64,000 nt of DNA from Thermoplasmataceae archaeon (GTDB lineage Archaea; Thermoplasmatota; Thermoplasmata; Thermoplasmatales; Thermoplasmataceae), in NCBI GenBank assembly GCA_038729425.1, contig JAVYSB010000001.1, positions 245,663 to 309,662 of the forward strand, given 5' to 3'. Below, piece by piece: positions 1 to 9,673 of the stretch (its first letter is position 1; each line of letters opens with the position of its first letter). A program made the position numbers and the translations under genes. Under the pieces are notes generated by a model. It was given only the letters and a program-made list of their open reading frames with translations. It searched no databases and was not told the origin of the DNA.

Positions 1-1
1 T

Positions 2-826
2 GCTCTTGGAGGGTTTGATGGCGTTGGACTCGGTGTACTCCTTATGTACACAGCCTTCTCTGGGTTTGGAGCCTCGACGCCTCTCGGTGAGGAATCCAGG
101 AGCCCCAGGAAAGCAATTGGAAAATCCGTTATTTTCACAGCAGTAATTCTTGGAGCGTTTTTCATCTTTACCGCGTACTTTTTTACAGTTGCTTGGGGAC
201 CGGCAAACATGCTTGTATATTCCAATTCTCTGGTTCCGGGCATAACTATTATAGGGTCGGACATTGGAACTTTTGCAGCGGTAATTGTCGCCGTATTATT
301 CATAAACAGCTTGTTGACCGGCTCCGTTGTTCTCATCAATGGAACGTCAAGGGTAATGATGGCAATGGGAAGAGACGGGATTTTGCCCACTAGAACTGCC
401 ACAGTGCATAGGCACAGGAGAACTCCTTACGTTGCAGCTGGTTTAATAACGTCCATCGCGCTTGTAATAGGAATTCTGGGTGTAATAATTCTTGGCGGAT
501 TCCCTGCATTTATAATGGCTGCCATTGCAGCAACCCTTGGCGTACTGTTTGTCCACGCTCTTATTAACGTATCGCTGCCAAGTATAGAGAGAAAGTTTGA
601 CGGAAAGATAAGCAGTACAAGTATTGCTCTCTCGGCGATCACCGTGGTGATATTTGGCTTGATTTTCTACAGCACTTTCCTTTCAATAAGCCTCCCGGTG
701 ATTGTGGGCACAAGCATGTTCATTGCATGGATGATGTTCAATTTTGTTTATGTCCTTATCGCAAAGAAAAAATTGATTGGGATCAAATCAACAGAAACTG
801 TTCAGCATATATCGGCTGATCCCTGA
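2..826 (+). CDS. APC-family amino acid permease, C-terminal part (5' end outside window)
   Basis: The reading frame is already open at the first bases, so this is the C-terminal 274 residues of a longer membrane protein. It shows at least six hydrophobic segments separated by short basic loops. The stretch FSGFGASTPLGEE followed by basic residues is like the region after TM6 of amino acid-polyamine-organocation permeases, and NGTSRVMMAMGRDGILP is the typical loop motif between TM8 and TM9 of that family. Likely role is uptake or exchange of an amino acid at the cytoplasmic membrane; the substrate cannot be read from the sequence. An AT-rich stretch follows the stop codon. Confidence 0.85.
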   Translation, partial: ALGGFDGVGLGVLLMYTAFSGFGASTPLGEESRSPRKAIGKSVIFTAVILGAFFIFTAYFFTVAWGPANMLVYSNSLVPGITIIGSDIGTFAAVIVAVLFINSLLTGSVVLINGTSRVMMAMGRDGILPTRTATVHRHRRTPYVAAGLITSIALVIGILGVIILGGFPAFIMAAIAATLGVLFVHALINVSLPSIERKFDGKISSTSIALSAITVVIFGLIFYSTFLSISLPVIVGTSMFIAWMMFNFVYVLIAKKKLIGIKSTETVQHISADP

Positions 827-922
827 TTTTTTTCTCGATCTATAAAAATATGTTTAAAACATTCTTTTCTTTTATTTATCGATTAACTGAATTCATATAT
901 CAGCGTTTGAAGGCTCTATTGT

Positions 923-2584
923 TCAGACTTCCGTAGGTTGTGCAGGGAATCTATCTAATATTCTTCTTACAGAATCCGGATCGAGGCCGGGGATTTCTGG
1001 TGTTTCTCTGCTCGCGTTTATAGCGATGCTGTCTTCATTGACTTCAAGATCGACAGAGGGGTTGACACGGGTCGCCAGAGCCCAGAGCACTTGATCGGCG
1101 TCAGATACGTCTATATCCCTGCCCACAACGATGGTGATCCTACCGCGATTTCCCGGGCTGTGTGTAATCACGGCACTTCCGTATTTGCCTCTCATGATGA
1201 ATTCACCGTCAACTAATTCAGAGGTGAATGAATTGTCTCTACTGTTCGTAATGAACAGGGCCTTGCCAACGTTGCCTTCAGGTTTGGCTGTGAAGTCTGA
1301 GCTAATCACAAACATATCGTCAAATACCGCTATGCACTGACTCGCTTTTTCCGAGGTATTGAGAAATCTTGCAATGGCAGAAGTAAAATCTAGATCACAT
1401 TTCCCAAGGTTCACGAATATTACTTTCCCCCACAGAGGATCAGTGCTCATAATGCTGATACCGAGTTGCTTGGCAACATTTCTTGCAGGAGGTTCTACCC
1501 ATGCGATCGACAAAAATCTCGCTCCAGAGTAAGGCCATTCTACCCCAAAGTCAGTTCCCTGCGGGATGATCCTTCGCAACTTGCCGTTTACTGCTGATGA
1601 TCTGGGTAACGAAAAAGTATTGACGTGTTCAGTTGAATTGGAAGGCCGGATATCGTAATAAATTGGATTGTCGCGCATCATTATGGATTTAACCTCTGCA
1701 ACATATCGTGTGGTGTCCTGTCCCATATAACCTGCATATTCAGCAAAGGGACCCTCGTCATATGTCTCCGCTGGAACGAATTTTGCTTCCATGACAATCT
1801 CTGTCTCCGTCGGTATAATTATGTCATTTTTCAGCCCCTTAGAGAGTTCCGCATCCATGAGTGCTGAGGCCTTTTCGTATTCATTGTCAATGAAGGAGGC
1901 CGCAAGAAGATAGTAAAGCGGATGACAGCCTATTAAGACAGTCAGCTCGGCCTCCATACCGTTTTGAGCCGCTATCCTCAGATGGTTCCACAGGTGTCCA
2001 TGGCTCCCCGCGTCGAACGCATACCTGTTTCGTGAAATCGGTTGTATCCTGGTAAAACTTAGATTGATCCTTTCAGGGTTATCGAATTCCCTGACTGCCA
2101 CTATCCCCGACGTAATGTACTTTGACTTCCCGGTTCGAGATCCATCGGAAGGGTAATGAGAAGGAATCGGCAGTCTGAAGATGTCTACGGAATGACTGCT
2201 GAGTACATTTTTCATGAATGGCGCCGAACCAGACCTGAGAGATATCGCGTCGTGAACTTCAGATTCCAGGATAGATGAAAATTTCCAGTTGAATTCTTCA
2301 ATGTCAGTAGACCCTGTGGCGAACAGGACCCTATTCTCGCTTCCCAGGGCATTGGCAAGGAGACGAAAGTTCTCATAGCCTTTGATATTCGAGAAAAGAA
2401 GCATTCTGTTCGACCTATTCCTGAGGACAGAATAGGTTGTGGTATCAAATTCAACGCTCATCTCATCCTTTATTTCCAGTACATCATCTCTATACCTAGA
2501 CCAATATTCTTCCATGAAGTTTCTTAATCCGGGTGTGCCGGCTATTTGTGTCCTATCCATGTCAGATGATCTATGCCAATGCAT
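923..2584 (-). CDS. UbiD-family (prenylated-FMN) decarboxylase
   Basis: A 553-residue protein of the UbiD family, whose members reversibly decarboxylate aromatic or alpha,beta-unsaturated acids using prenylated FMN made by a UbiX partner. The family's acidic loop EGPFAEYAGY lies at residues 277-286, with both catalytic glutamates. An Arg-containing loop SRNRYAFDAGSHG sits near residue 190, and the GCHPLYYLLAAS cofactor-region motif near 219. The C-terminal ATRVNPSVDLEV segment is also typical. Length matches the family. No ubiX is in this window, so the partner must be encoded elsewhere. Archaea often use UbiD homologues in menaquinone or aromatic acid metabolism; the substrate here is not known. 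No strong Shine-Dalgarno precedes either candidate ATG (residues 1 and 9). Confidence 0.88.
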   Translation of the reverse strand: MHWHRSSDMDRTQIAGTPGLRNFMEEYWSRYRDDVLEIKDEMSVEFDTTTYSVLRNRSNRMLLFSNIKGYENFRLLANALGSENRVLFATGSTDIEEFNWKFSSILESEVHDAISLRSGSAPFMKNVLSSHSVDIFRLPIPSHYPSDGSRTGKSKYITSGIVAVREFDNPERINLSFTRIQPISRNRYAFDAGSHGHLWNHLRIAAQNGMEAELTVLIGCHPLYYLLAASFIDNEYEKASALMDAELSKGLKNDIIIPTETEIVMEAKFVPAETYDEGPFAEYAGYMGQDTTRYVAEVKSIMMRDNPIYYDIRPSNSTEHVNTFSLPRSSAVNGKLRRIIPQGTDFGVEWPYSGARFLSIAWVEPPARNVAKQLGISIMSTDPLWGKVIFVNLGKCDLDFTSAIARFLNTSEKASQCIAVFDDMFVISSDFTAKPEGNVGKALFITNSRDNSFTSELVDGEFIMRGKYGSAVITHSPGNRGRITIVVGRDIDVSDADQVLWALATRVNPSVDLEVNEDSIAINASRETPEIPGLDPDSVRRILDRFPAQPTEV

Positions 2585-2721
2585 TACATATTCATAGCGA
2601 TCAGGGTCAAAGGAATTTATTCAATACGCAGCGAAAATAAGCGCAGATTATTCTATTTAAATACCATGAAATTTCATCTCCATCACTTTTAATATATTAC
2701 CGAGTTATAAACCGATTAATT

Positions 2722-2806
2722 GCGAGGGTAGCTAAGCTTGGCTAAAAGTGCAGGACTTAAGATTCTGTCCCTTAGGGGTTCGTGGGTTCAAATCCCTCCC
2801 CTCGCA
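2722..2806 (+). tRNA. tRNA-Leu (anticodon TAA)
   Basis: An 85-base class II tRNA. The acceptor arms GCGAGGG and CCCTCGC pair perfectly with discriminator A. The anticodon stem CAGGA/TTCTG encloses the loop CTTAAGA, giving anticodon TAA. The long variable arm and TTCAAAT T-loop fit tRNA-Leu. One T-T mismatch is seen in the T stem (second pair). CCA is not encoded. Confidence 0.93.
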
Positions 2807-2837
2807 TAAACCACCAGATATGAAAAAATCCATAATC

Positions 2838-3170
2838 CTATAAGATTTTGTCTCCCGGGAGAGTTTTCTCTGGGACACTTGGGGTAAGCAGTATAACACC
2901 CTCTTCTGTCATTGCACCAAGGACTAGAACTTCAGACATGAAGTTTGCGACCTGCTTTGGCCTGAAATTTGTAACAGCCACTATTTTCATTCCGATAAGA
3001 TCTGTAGCTTTATAATTCCTGATTTGGGCAGAAGATTTTTTGACCCCAAGTTCTCCAAAGTCTATTGTCAGCTTATAAGCTGGTTTCTTGGCCTCTTGAA
3101 AATCCTGAACCTCAATTATAGTCCCAACCCTAATGTCAACCTTTGAAAAATCATCCAAACTAATCGTCAT
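2838..3170 (-). CDS. csaA: CsaA-like tRNA-binding-domain protein
   Basis: A 110-residue single-domain protein with the EMAPII/CsaA oligonucleotide-binding fold. The N-terminal VDIRVGTIIEVQDF, the central AYKLTIDFGELGVKKSSAQI and the VAVTNFRPKQVANFMSEVLVLG segment are hallmark CsaA motifs. CsaA proteins are homodimers that bind tRNA and have been described as export-related chaperones in bacteria. The archaeal role is less clear. The length is exactly that of the family. The gene stands alone between tRNA-Leu and a kinase-fold gene, so context adds nothing to function. Confidence 0.9.
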   Translation of the reverse strand: MTISLDDFSKVDIRVGTIIEVQDFQEAKKPAYKLTIDFGELGVKKSSAQIRNYKATDLIGMKIVAVTNFRPKQVANFMSEVLVLGAMTEEGVILLTPSVPEKTLPGDKIL

Positions 3171-3280
3171 TCCAACATCATATTTCTAACCGTATTAAAA
3201 AACGTAGTTCAGAATGCAGGTTTAAACCCATGCAATCATTTTTTGTACCCTTCTTACCTGATTCTGTAACTTGGGAGTGG

Positions 3281-4156
3281 TTATTTATCCGGGCCCTGTA
3301 GTCGTATCTTTGTTTCTGTTGAATTGCCATATTCCCCTTGTTGAACTTTGTGATACGCAGTAAAAAGTGGCTCAAACCACTGGTAGAATGCAATTCTCTT
3401 CATAAGCCCCGTATCATTCTTACCGATGGAGGAAACCAGTCTCCTTGTGTATAGTGGATGAAAATCCATCCCCAGTGCAGCTATATCGAGCGCAATATCT
3501 CCAATTGATGTTTCTTCCCAGTCTATTACCCCATTTATGCAACTGTGCTTCGCGTTTATTACAACATTCCCCCTGAAGAGGTCGCCGTGCGAGAGCACCA
3601 TGTCGCTTTCTGTTAAATTTCCTAGTGAACTGTTTATCCGTTCATTGACCAAGTCGAAATAGTCATCACCAATATATCTAGAAAGCGCGTCTCTGAAGGC
3701 CTTCGCGACACCCTCAACACGGTTCTTGATCCAGCTTTCTGGGGAATACACAGGAATACCCTCATCTGGCAGTACCGAGGCGTTGTATCTTAAGAAGTAC
3801 CTCAATACCCTAGTGGAGTCCTGTAACAACCCTATGCCAAGTACTTTTGCGCTGTTTAGCGGAAACCCAGGAATATATCTGTAACCTGCAAAAAAATCGC
3901 CGTTTGTTGGCATCAATAAATACTCAGGCAACCGGAATGGAAAGCCTTTGAGCCCTGATATTAAAACAATTTCTTTCCTTAGCCTCTCCGACAGATCGTT
4001 TGTTCTGGGAAATCTGAATACGATGGAACCGTTCACCAGAGCCGCAACATAGTTCCATCCCGAATCATCCAGTTTCAAGTCTCGTACCGGAATGTCTGGG
4101 AATGACTCACCTATTCTTCTCCGGATTCCCGACTCAGACAGATCACTTACTTCCAT
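3281..4156 (-). CDS. Aminoglycoside-phosphotransferase-fold kinase
   Basis: A 291-residue protein of the APH/choline-kinase-like fold. The catalytic loop VLSHGDLFRGNVVIN carries the family HxDxxxxN pattern, and the metal-binding VIDWEETSIGDIALDIAAL follows about 20 residues later. These proteins phosphorylate small molecules (sugars, homoserine, methylthioribose, or antibiotics). In a thermoacidophilic archaeon, housekeeping small-molecule phosphorylation is more likely than antibiotic resistance. Substrate unknown. It is a lone gene with a 100-base gap to csaA. Confidence 0.82.
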   Translation of the reverse strand: MEVSDLSESGIRRRIGESFPDIPVRDLKLDDSGWNYVAALVNGSIVFRFPRTNDLSERLRKEIVLISGLKGFPFRLPEYLLMPTNGDFFAGYRYIPGFPLNSAKVLGIGLLQDSTRVLRYFLRYNASVLPDEGIPVYSPESWIKNRVEGVAKAFRDALSRYIGDDYFDLVNERINSSLGNLTESDMVLSHGDLFRGNVVINAKHSCINGVIDWEETSIGDIALDIAALGMDFHPLYTRRLVSSIGKNDTGLMKRIAFYQWFEPLFTAYHKVQQGEYGNSTETKIRLQGPDK

Positions 4157-4377
4157 ATGGTGCTGTCACCATGCCAAAGTGAAAATAAATTATCTCTTCT
4201 AGCCTCAAAAGGGCAGCGAATTGGATCAGGACCAATCCGAGTTTCGGGTAATGTTGTCCTGAGATAAAATAGAAAGGTCATGCCATGCAGGTTGGAACGA
4301 TGCAAAGGATGTTAACTTCATTCCCAGCCGCGAGCCTAGAATCATGATTACACTGCTAAAGATGTGAAAGAGCCGGG

Positions 4378-4884
4378 TCAGTGCGTGACTCTTTCCCCTA
4401 TGCTGTAAAATCTTCCACCATGAAAGACAAGAGGTTTCCTGGAATCATCGTAATAGCCAGCCAGAACCTCTCCCACAAATACAGCGTGATCCCCTGTTTT
4501 CAGTTCATCGACCACCCTGCATTCGAAGTTAGAGACTGCGCCGTCAATTAGGGGTGCTTCTATATACCTCGAATCGAATGTAACAAATGCTGCTTTATCA
4601 AACTTATTACCGTTCCTGAGAGACATATTACCTGCAAGGTGGGCAAGTTCACCCTGCCGATCTGAACAGTAACTGAGTCCGAATTCACCTGAATCCCTGA
4701 TCAGCTTGTAGGTTTCCCTTTCATACCCCACGAAAACTGCCATCAGAAATGGATCAAGTGAGACTCTAAGTGACCATTCCGCAGACATAACATTTACTGT
4801 TGTACCAGATTTTGAGGTCACAAGGGCTACCGTGGAGGTGAAATATCGCTGAGATTTCTTGCTGTCAAGTATTCGCATTGTCAC
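4378..4884 (-). CDS. Flavin reductase-like FMN-binding protein
   Basis: A 168-residue protein of the flavin-reductase-like split-barrel family. Seen features are the N-terminal TSTVALVTSKSG, VNVMSAEWSLRVSLDPFLMAVFVG, and the C-terminal GDHAVFVGEVLAGY that close the FMN site. Family members reduce free flavin with NAD(P)H or act as flavoredoxin-like electron carriers. The length is typical. No partner monooxygenase is adjacent. The ATG at 4884 has an ATG-proximal AT-poor leader; residue 3 Met is an alternative start. Confidence 0.85.
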   Translation of the reverse strand: MTMRILDSKKSQRYFTSTVALVTSKSGTTVNVMSAEWSLRVSLDPFLMAVFVGYERETYKLIRDSGEFGLSYCSDRQGELAHLAGNMSLRNGNKFDKAAFVTFDSRYIEAPLIDGAVSNFECRVVDELKTGDHAVFVGEVLAGYYDDSRKPLVFHGGRFYSIGERVTH

Positions 4885-4999
4885 GTTATTCGGAGGTATT
4901 TGTTATATGTTTCACACGTTCCCTTCCTGAAGAATTGTTGATCTGAGAGTTGTTTCCAAACTCTTATATCCGGATTGCCATTGTTTGATTGATCCTAAC

Positions 5000-5254
5000 A
5001 TGGCGGAAGAAGTTGATATTCAGCTAAAAATAAACAAGAGCGTAATGGACGTTATTGAGGAAATTGGAAAGAAGACTGGACAGAGTGCGGAAGAAGTTTT
5101 CTGGTCAGTCGCTGGGGGAAAAGATTACTTTCAGGGGCAGATCCTCAAGGAACGGGAAAGGCTTCAGAGAAGGATTTACAACGAAGAGATGAAGCAGAAG
5201 AAAAAGGAGATGAAGCTCATCAAAAAAGGACTTAAAGATAAAAAAACAGAGTAA
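5000..5254 (+). CDS. Small charged coiled-coil protein, unknown function
   Basis: An 84-residue protein if started at the ATG at 5000; an in-frame TTG five codons upstream is less likely. A TATA-like CTTATATCC about 35 bases before the ATG fits a short-leader transcript. The N-terminal half (DIQLKINKSVMDVIEEIGKK) looks like a ribbon-helix or short amphipathic helix. The C-terminal half is a highly charged Lys/Glu helix ending in a poly-basic tail. No family was recognised. A nucleic acid-binding role is possible from the basic tail but is only a guess. Confidence 0.6.
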   Translation: MAEEVDIQLKINKSVMDVIEEIGKKTGQSAEEVFWSVAGGKDYFQGQILKERERLQRRIYNEEMKQKKKEMKLIKKGLKDKKTE

Positions 5255-5332
5255 CCCATTCACAAATTGTGATGATCAACGTTGCAGACTCACATTTTTT
5301 TGGTGTTCAGCTATCTTTGGCTTGAATAAAAA

Positions 5333-6181
5333 CTATTGATCGGTCTTCTTCCTTCTGATTGAGGTTATTTCTGATATTATGCTGAGAGCGATTTCAGCCG
5401 GCGTAATGGATCCGATGTCGATACCCACTGGAGCGTGAAGTGACTCCATGAAAGATTCCGGTACTCCCTTTTTTATCAGAATCTCTCTGTCTGCTTCTAT
5501 TCTCTTACGGCTGGCAAGCATTCCTACGTACCTGGTCTTGTTGTGTGAAAGCATTTCCAGTGCTGGAATATCATTCGCACCCTTCGTAAGCATGACCACA
5601 TAGTCACCCTCGCTGAACTTGAATTCGCTCAGGGGAGATTCTGCTGAATTCACAGATATATCCGGGTCGACCTCAATCATGGGATTCGGATCGACCACAA
5701 CAACCTGCATATCTACCATTTTGCCGAGTCTTACGAGATTTTCCTCTATTTCATCCCTGCCACCCTGACCGATGATCACAAGTCTTTCCGAAGGGAAGAA
5801 TGGTTCAAGGAAAATGTCCATAATTCCCCCACAGAATGTTTCGACGTGAATCTCATCGTCCTTGTTTATCATGACCCCTTTCAGTGCTTCCTCCGTGCTT
5901 TCCAGAAACACCTTTACAGTTCTAGCTTCTCCTGAAGACATCACCTGCTTCGCCTTTTCTATAATAACAGAGTCAGGGCACGCTCCTCCAAGAGTGCCAT
6001 ATATTACCTTTCCATCGGAAGAGATCACCGTTCTGAATCCAGGCTTCCCAATAGATGATCCAGATACTTTAACTACAGTTGCCACTACAAAACGTTGTCC
6101 CTTCCTCACAAGCTCTGATATGAATTCTGGATACTCCCAGTTTCTCAACGAATGAGAAGATTGGCTATTGATATAAAGCAT
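5333..6181 (-). CDS. xdhC: XdhC/CoxI-family molybdenum-cofactor maturation factor
   Basis: A 282-residue protein with both XdhC regions: an N-terminal CoxI-type domain with FCGG at residues 116-119 and the following EPF, then a Rossmann domain beginning VIIGQGG (135-141). The C-terminal HAPVGIDIGSITPAEIALSI signature is diagnostic. XdhC proteins bind molybdenum cofactor, promote its sulfuration, and insert it into xanthine dehydrogenase-family enzymes. The neighbouring coxG, mocA and three-subunit Mo-hydroxylase genes support this role. It is divergent from coxG, so the two may share control. Confidence 0.92.
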   Translation of the reverse strand: MLYINSQSSHSLRNWEYPEFISELVRKGQRFVVATVVKVSGSSIGKPGFRTVISSDGKVIYGTLGGACPDSVIIEKAKQVMSSGEARTVKVFLESTEEALKGVMINKDDEIHVETFCGGIMDIFLEPFFPSERLVIIGQGGRDEIEENLVRLGKMVDMQVVVVDPNPMIEVDPDISVNSAESPLSEFKFSEGDYVVMLTKGANDIPALEMLSHNKTRYVGMLASRKRIEADREILIKKGVPESFMESLHAPVGIDIGSITPAEIALSIISEITSIRRKKTDQ

Positions 6182-6382
6182 TTTCCAGATGAAAATTAAG
6201 GAATGCTTTTTCTTCTTTAGCAGGGTGCGAGGTAAGACCGCAGAACCTAAATGCTTTGCAAATCTTCATGATGAATGGAAGTCTCTTTATAGGATACCAA
6301 CCAGGTTATTCCTGGTGACCTTGTTACAATACGAAATGTCTGTACAATTGGCAATATTAATGTCTGTTGAAAGCTTACTGAT

Positions 6383-6835
6383 ATGAGGCTAATGCAATTC
6401 AACGGTGAGTTTGAGGTGGCTGCCAGCAGGCATGACGTATACTGCTTCATATCTGATATTGATAAGATAACTAGTATAATACCGGATGTGATTTCATCGG
6501 AGAAGATAGATGAATCGTCAACAAGGTTGGTCGCAAAAGCTGGGGTTTCTTTTATAAAGGGGAAATTCAATCTAACACTTGAGATAAAGGAGAAGCTGCA
6601 AAACGATTCTGTAAGAATTGTAGCTAGAGGATCGGGATCAGGCGGATCTGTAGATCTCAAGGCAGCGTATACCTTTGTTGACACTGATCGCGGAGCAACC
6701 GCCATCAGATGGGTGGTGGAAATGAACCTTGGTGGGGTGATGGCCAGCATGGGGGCCAGAGTGATAAACGGTGCAGCGGAGAAGTATATCAAAACACTAA
6801 CCGACTCATTCCAGAAAGCGTTTTCTCATGAATGA
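6383..6835 (+). CDS. coxG: CoxG-like SRPBCC protein
   Basis: A 150-residue SRPBCC-fold protein. The start MRLMQFNGEFEVAASRHDVYCFISD, the TRLVAKAGVSFIKGKFNLTLEI strand pair and the terminal helix with GAAEKYIKTLTDSF are typical of CoxG, the accessory protein encoded with CO dehydrogenase-type molybdenum hydroxylases. CoxG was linked to membrane recruitment of the enzyme in bacteria. The stop overlaps the mocA start by 8 bases, so the two are co-translated. Two ATG codons (residues 1 and 4) are possible starts. Confidence 0.88.
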   Translation: MRLMQFNGEFEVAASRHDVYCFISDIDKITSIIPDVISSEKIDESSTRLVAKAGVSFIKGKFNLTLEIKEKLQNDSVRIVARGSGSGGSVDLKAAYTFVDTDRGATAIRWVVEMNLGGVMASMGARVINGAAEKYIKTLTDSFQKAFSHE

Positions 6836-7433
6836 AAACAGCGGTGTCTGTGCGGTTATTCTTGCTGCAGGACAATCCAGCAGATTCCCTGGAAACAAGT
6901 TGCTGTATAAGATCGCCGGAAAGCCTGTTCTGAGCCATATTATCGAATCTGTGATGGCATCGGCTGTGCAGGCTGCAGCCATTGTTGTTCCAGATAATGA
7001 AATATTTAAGTCATTGATCCCGGCGGGATTTCAGACATTAATAAACGAACTCCGCTCACGAGGTATGAGCACATCAATAAGGGCAGGAATAGACTACTTC
7101 AAGAACACTGCAATGGCCGTAATGCTCGTTGCTGCAGACGAGCCCCTTGTTGGGTCGGATATCCTTGACGGCCTGATTGAACAATACCATACCAACCCAC
7201 ATTCCATTATCTGTTGTTCTGTGAGCGGAATACCTAGGAATCCAATGATATTCCCTGCAGAATTTTTCGAGGACCTTCTTAGACTGGAAGGTGACAACGG
7301 AGGAAAGAATGTTGCGATTACAAATATGGATAGATTAGTAAAACTGGAGGTTGCCTCTGACAGGCTGATTGATGTCGATTCCCCAGAAGACCTTAGAAAG
7401 ATATCAGAGATCCTCGGAGAAAATAAGCAATAG
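6828..7433 (+). CDS. mocA: MocA/MobA-like molybdenum cofactor nucleotidyltransferase
   Basis: A 201-residue nucleotidyltransferase. The signature AVILAAGQSSRFPGNKLLYKIAG at residues 9-31 is the MobA/MocA nucleotide-binding loop. AADEPLVG (about residue 103) carries the metal-binding aspartate, and GIPRNPMIFP corresponds to the substrate-binding NPV-type motif. Known relatives add CMP to molybdopterin (MCD form) or GMP. The pairing with CoxG and XdhC favours the MocA/CTP type that serves xanthine dehydrogenase-family enzymes. CTP over GTP is an inference. Confidence 0.87.
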   Translation: MNENSGVCAVILAAGQSSRFPGNKLLYKIAGKPVLSHIIESVMASAVQAAAIVVPDNEIFKSLIPAGFQTLINELRSRGMSTSIRAGIDYFKNTAMAVMLVAADEPLVGSDILDGLIEQYHTNPHSIICCSVSGIPRNPMIFPAEFFEDLLRLEGDNGGKNVAITNMDRLVKLEVASDRLIDVDSPEDLRKISEILGENKQ

Positions 7434-7624
7434 GATTATCAGGGTATAAATAGCGGGCAGAGATCAATAAAAATGGTACCATCAGTTTTATGCGCCGTCA
7501 TAATCGTTTAAGGAATAGGAATAACAGTTCAAGGGCTTGGGCTGTCCATGTGGAGGGTGCCGACTTCAGTCTGTTAAAACTTGAGACTTGCGTCTAAAAA
7601 TAAAAATTGTCTACCATTTCTAGT

Positions 7625-9673
7625 TCAGATCAGATCCTCAGGTCTGATTGGTGTGTTTCTGATCCTCCTTCCACTTGCTTTCTCTATCGCACGTGCAAGC
7701 GCAGTCGGGACCCCAATTGTTGGTGATTCTCCAAGCCCCTTGGCGCCATGCGGGAGCCAGGAAGGGTTTTCTGCGATCTTGACTCCGAAATTGGGTATAT
7801 CCTCTGCAAGAGGGACTCCGGCATCAGAAATGCTTGAGGTCAGTAGCTGTCCTTCCTCGTTAAACGCTATCTCCTCATGGAGCGTTTGCCCTATTCCCTG
7901 CGCCATGCCTCCCTGTATCTGGCCAATGACCATGTCCAAGTTCAATGCTCTGCCAACATCGTAATAGGCAGAGCACTCCCTTACCTTAACGCTACCAAGC
8001 GAGTTTATATCAACCGTGGCAAGATTTGCGCCAAAGGAGTTCAGTGATCCCTTCTGTTCCTCATTGACGTACATGTCATATGAACCGGAGAGCAGACTAT
8101 TGCTGGAATACTTGCCATGCTTTGCAGAGACTTGTTCCTTTATCTTCCTGCAGGCCGAAACAACAGCTGCACCGCCAACTATTGCTGTTCTGCTCCCCCA
8201 TGATCCGACACCGTTCTGAATCATGTCCGTGTCACCGCGGTAGAGAGTCACGATATTTTCTGGAACACCAAGCTCTTCGCTCACAATCTTTCTCACAAAG
8301 ACCTCATGTGCCTGTCCATGGCTGTTACCACCCAGCCACACGCTTATCTTGCCGTCTCTCGCAATGACTCTCGCAGTTTCCCCGGGCGCGAATGCCGGCA
8401 CAAGAACGAAGAAAGAGAACCCTATGTTTTTAATCGTCTTTACCTTTTTTCTGTAGTCAAGCTCCCTCACTGCCTGCTCTATGAATGGTCTGGCGGCGTC
8501 TATTTCCATTCCAAGCGGTGAACGGAATTTTGCGGTGCCAGAATTGAGAATCCTGAGATCCACCGGATCCATCTTCAGCTCGTCTGCAAGTAAGTCAACC
8601 ATCCTTTCGATGAAAAATGAAGCTTCCGGTCGTCCGGCACCACGGTATGGCCCTAGGGTCACTTTGTTTGTAAGTACCGATAGGGCCCTGACATGTGCAT
8701 TCTCAATCATATAGGGGCCAGTTCCCATCATTGCTATGAAGCGGGATGCGAATTCTCCCATCCCTGCCCCGTATGCTCCAGCATCAACGACGACCTCCCC
8801 CTTCAGACCAACTATCCTTCCGGTTTTCTCGGCAAAAATCTTCATTGATCCTTTAGCTCCTCTGCCGTGTCCAGTTGAAGAGAGGTGTTCTCGCCTGGTC
8901 TCAATCCATTTCACTGGCCTGCGATATTTCATTGTTGCATAGGCTGCGATCACATACTCCGGGTAGAGCCCGCCCTTTGATCCAAAAGCTCCTCCAGTGT
9001 CTGCCTGCATTACCCTCACATTCTCTGGCTTAAGAGATAGAACTTCACAGAGACCTTCCTTGATGCTGTGCACTGACTGCGTAGATATCCAGACGTTGAG
9101 CCTGCTGCCGTCATAATCGGCAACAATCCCTCTGGGTTCTATGGGATTTGTGGCAATCCTATTGTTCATGAATGTATCTTGTAGCACGATAGGCGCAATG
9201 GAATCACTGAATTCCTTTCCCCTCCATCCATCTGCAATAATGTTGTTCTTCATTCCATGATGAATTGGGGGGGATGAAAGCGCATCTTCGATGGTCATTA
9301 CAGGTTTCATGGGATCGTAATCAACCTCAACTGAATCCAGCATATCTTCAGATTTGTATCGGTCATCGCCGAAGACTGCGGCCACGGGTTCACCAACATA
9401 ATTGACATACCCAGTTGCAAACACTGGCTCAACCGCGCTGCCCGATCCGTCGTTTGCTCCTTCCCCGACGGAGGCCATCTTTGCCTTTAACTCTGAGGAA
9501 CTGAGGCCCCCCCTGATGCTCAGTATTTTGGCATGAGCATAGGGACTCCTCACCACTGACATATAAAGAGACCCTGGCAACATGATATCGTCAACAAAAT
9601 TTCCCTTGCCCTCGACAAAAACTTTCTCGTTGTATTGTGGGTATGATTTCTTTCGCCCTGCCATCATAGCCAT
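7625..9673 (-). CDS. Molybdenum hydroxylase large subunit (aldehyde/glyceraldehyde oxidoreductase or form II CoxL type)
   Basis: Catalytic molybdopterin subunit, 682 residues from the ATG that overlaps the small-subunit stop (TGATG). An open frame continues 70 codons further upstream, but it only repeats the small-subunit gene in another frame. GGAFGSKGG (227-235) binds the cofactor, and GAKGLGES (643-650) contains the catalytic glutamate E649. The active-site loop is PYRGAGR (342-348). Form I CO dehydrogenases carry AYXCSFR there, so oxidation of CO is unlikely. Known archaeal relatives are the glyceraldehyde oxidoreductases (CutA) of the non-phosphorylating Entner-Doudoroff route. The protein is rather short for the family (usually 700-790). 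Substrate is inferred, not shown. Confidence 0.9.
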   Translation of the reverse strand: MAMMAGRKKSYPQYNEKVFVEGKGNFVDDIMLPGSLYMSVVRSPYAHAKILSIRGGLSSSELKAKMASVGEGANDGSGSAVEPVFATGYVNYVGEPVAAVFGDDRYKSEDMLDSVEVDYDPMKPVMTIEDALSSPPIHHGMKNNIIADGWRGKEFSDSIAPIVLQDTFMNNRIATNPIEPRGIVADYDGSRLNVWISTQSVHSIKEGLCEVLSLKPENVRVMQADTGGAFGSKGGLYPEYVIAAYATMKYRRPVKWIETRREHLSSTGHGRGAKGSMKIFAEKTGRIVGLKGEVVVDAGAYGAGMGEFASRFIAMMGTGPYMIENAHVRALSVLTNKVTLGPYRGAGRPEASFFIERMVDLLADELKMDPVDLRILNSGTAKFRSPLGMEIDAARPFIEQAVRELDYRKKVKTIKNIGFSFFVLVPAFAPGETARVIARDGKISVWLGGNSHGQAHEVFVRKIVSEELGVPENIVTLYRGDTDMIQNGVGSWGSRTAIVGGAAVVSACRKIKEQVSAKHGKYSSNSLLSGSYDMYVNEEQKGSLNSFGANLATVDINSLGSVKVRECSAYYDVGRALNLDMVIGQIQGGMAQGIGQTLHEEIAFNEEGQLLTSSISDAGVPLAEDIPNFGVKIAENPSWLPHGAKGLGESPTIGVPTALARAIEKASGRRIRNTPIRPEDLI

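Noticed and set aside
3281..4156. Antibiotic-resistance kinase
   Set aside because: Only the general phosphotransferase fold is supported; nothing shows aminoglycoside specificity.
7434..7624. Possible small RNA in the gap between mocA and the large-subunit gene
   Set aside because: No recognisable fold, box C/D motif or promoter-terminator pair could be supported.
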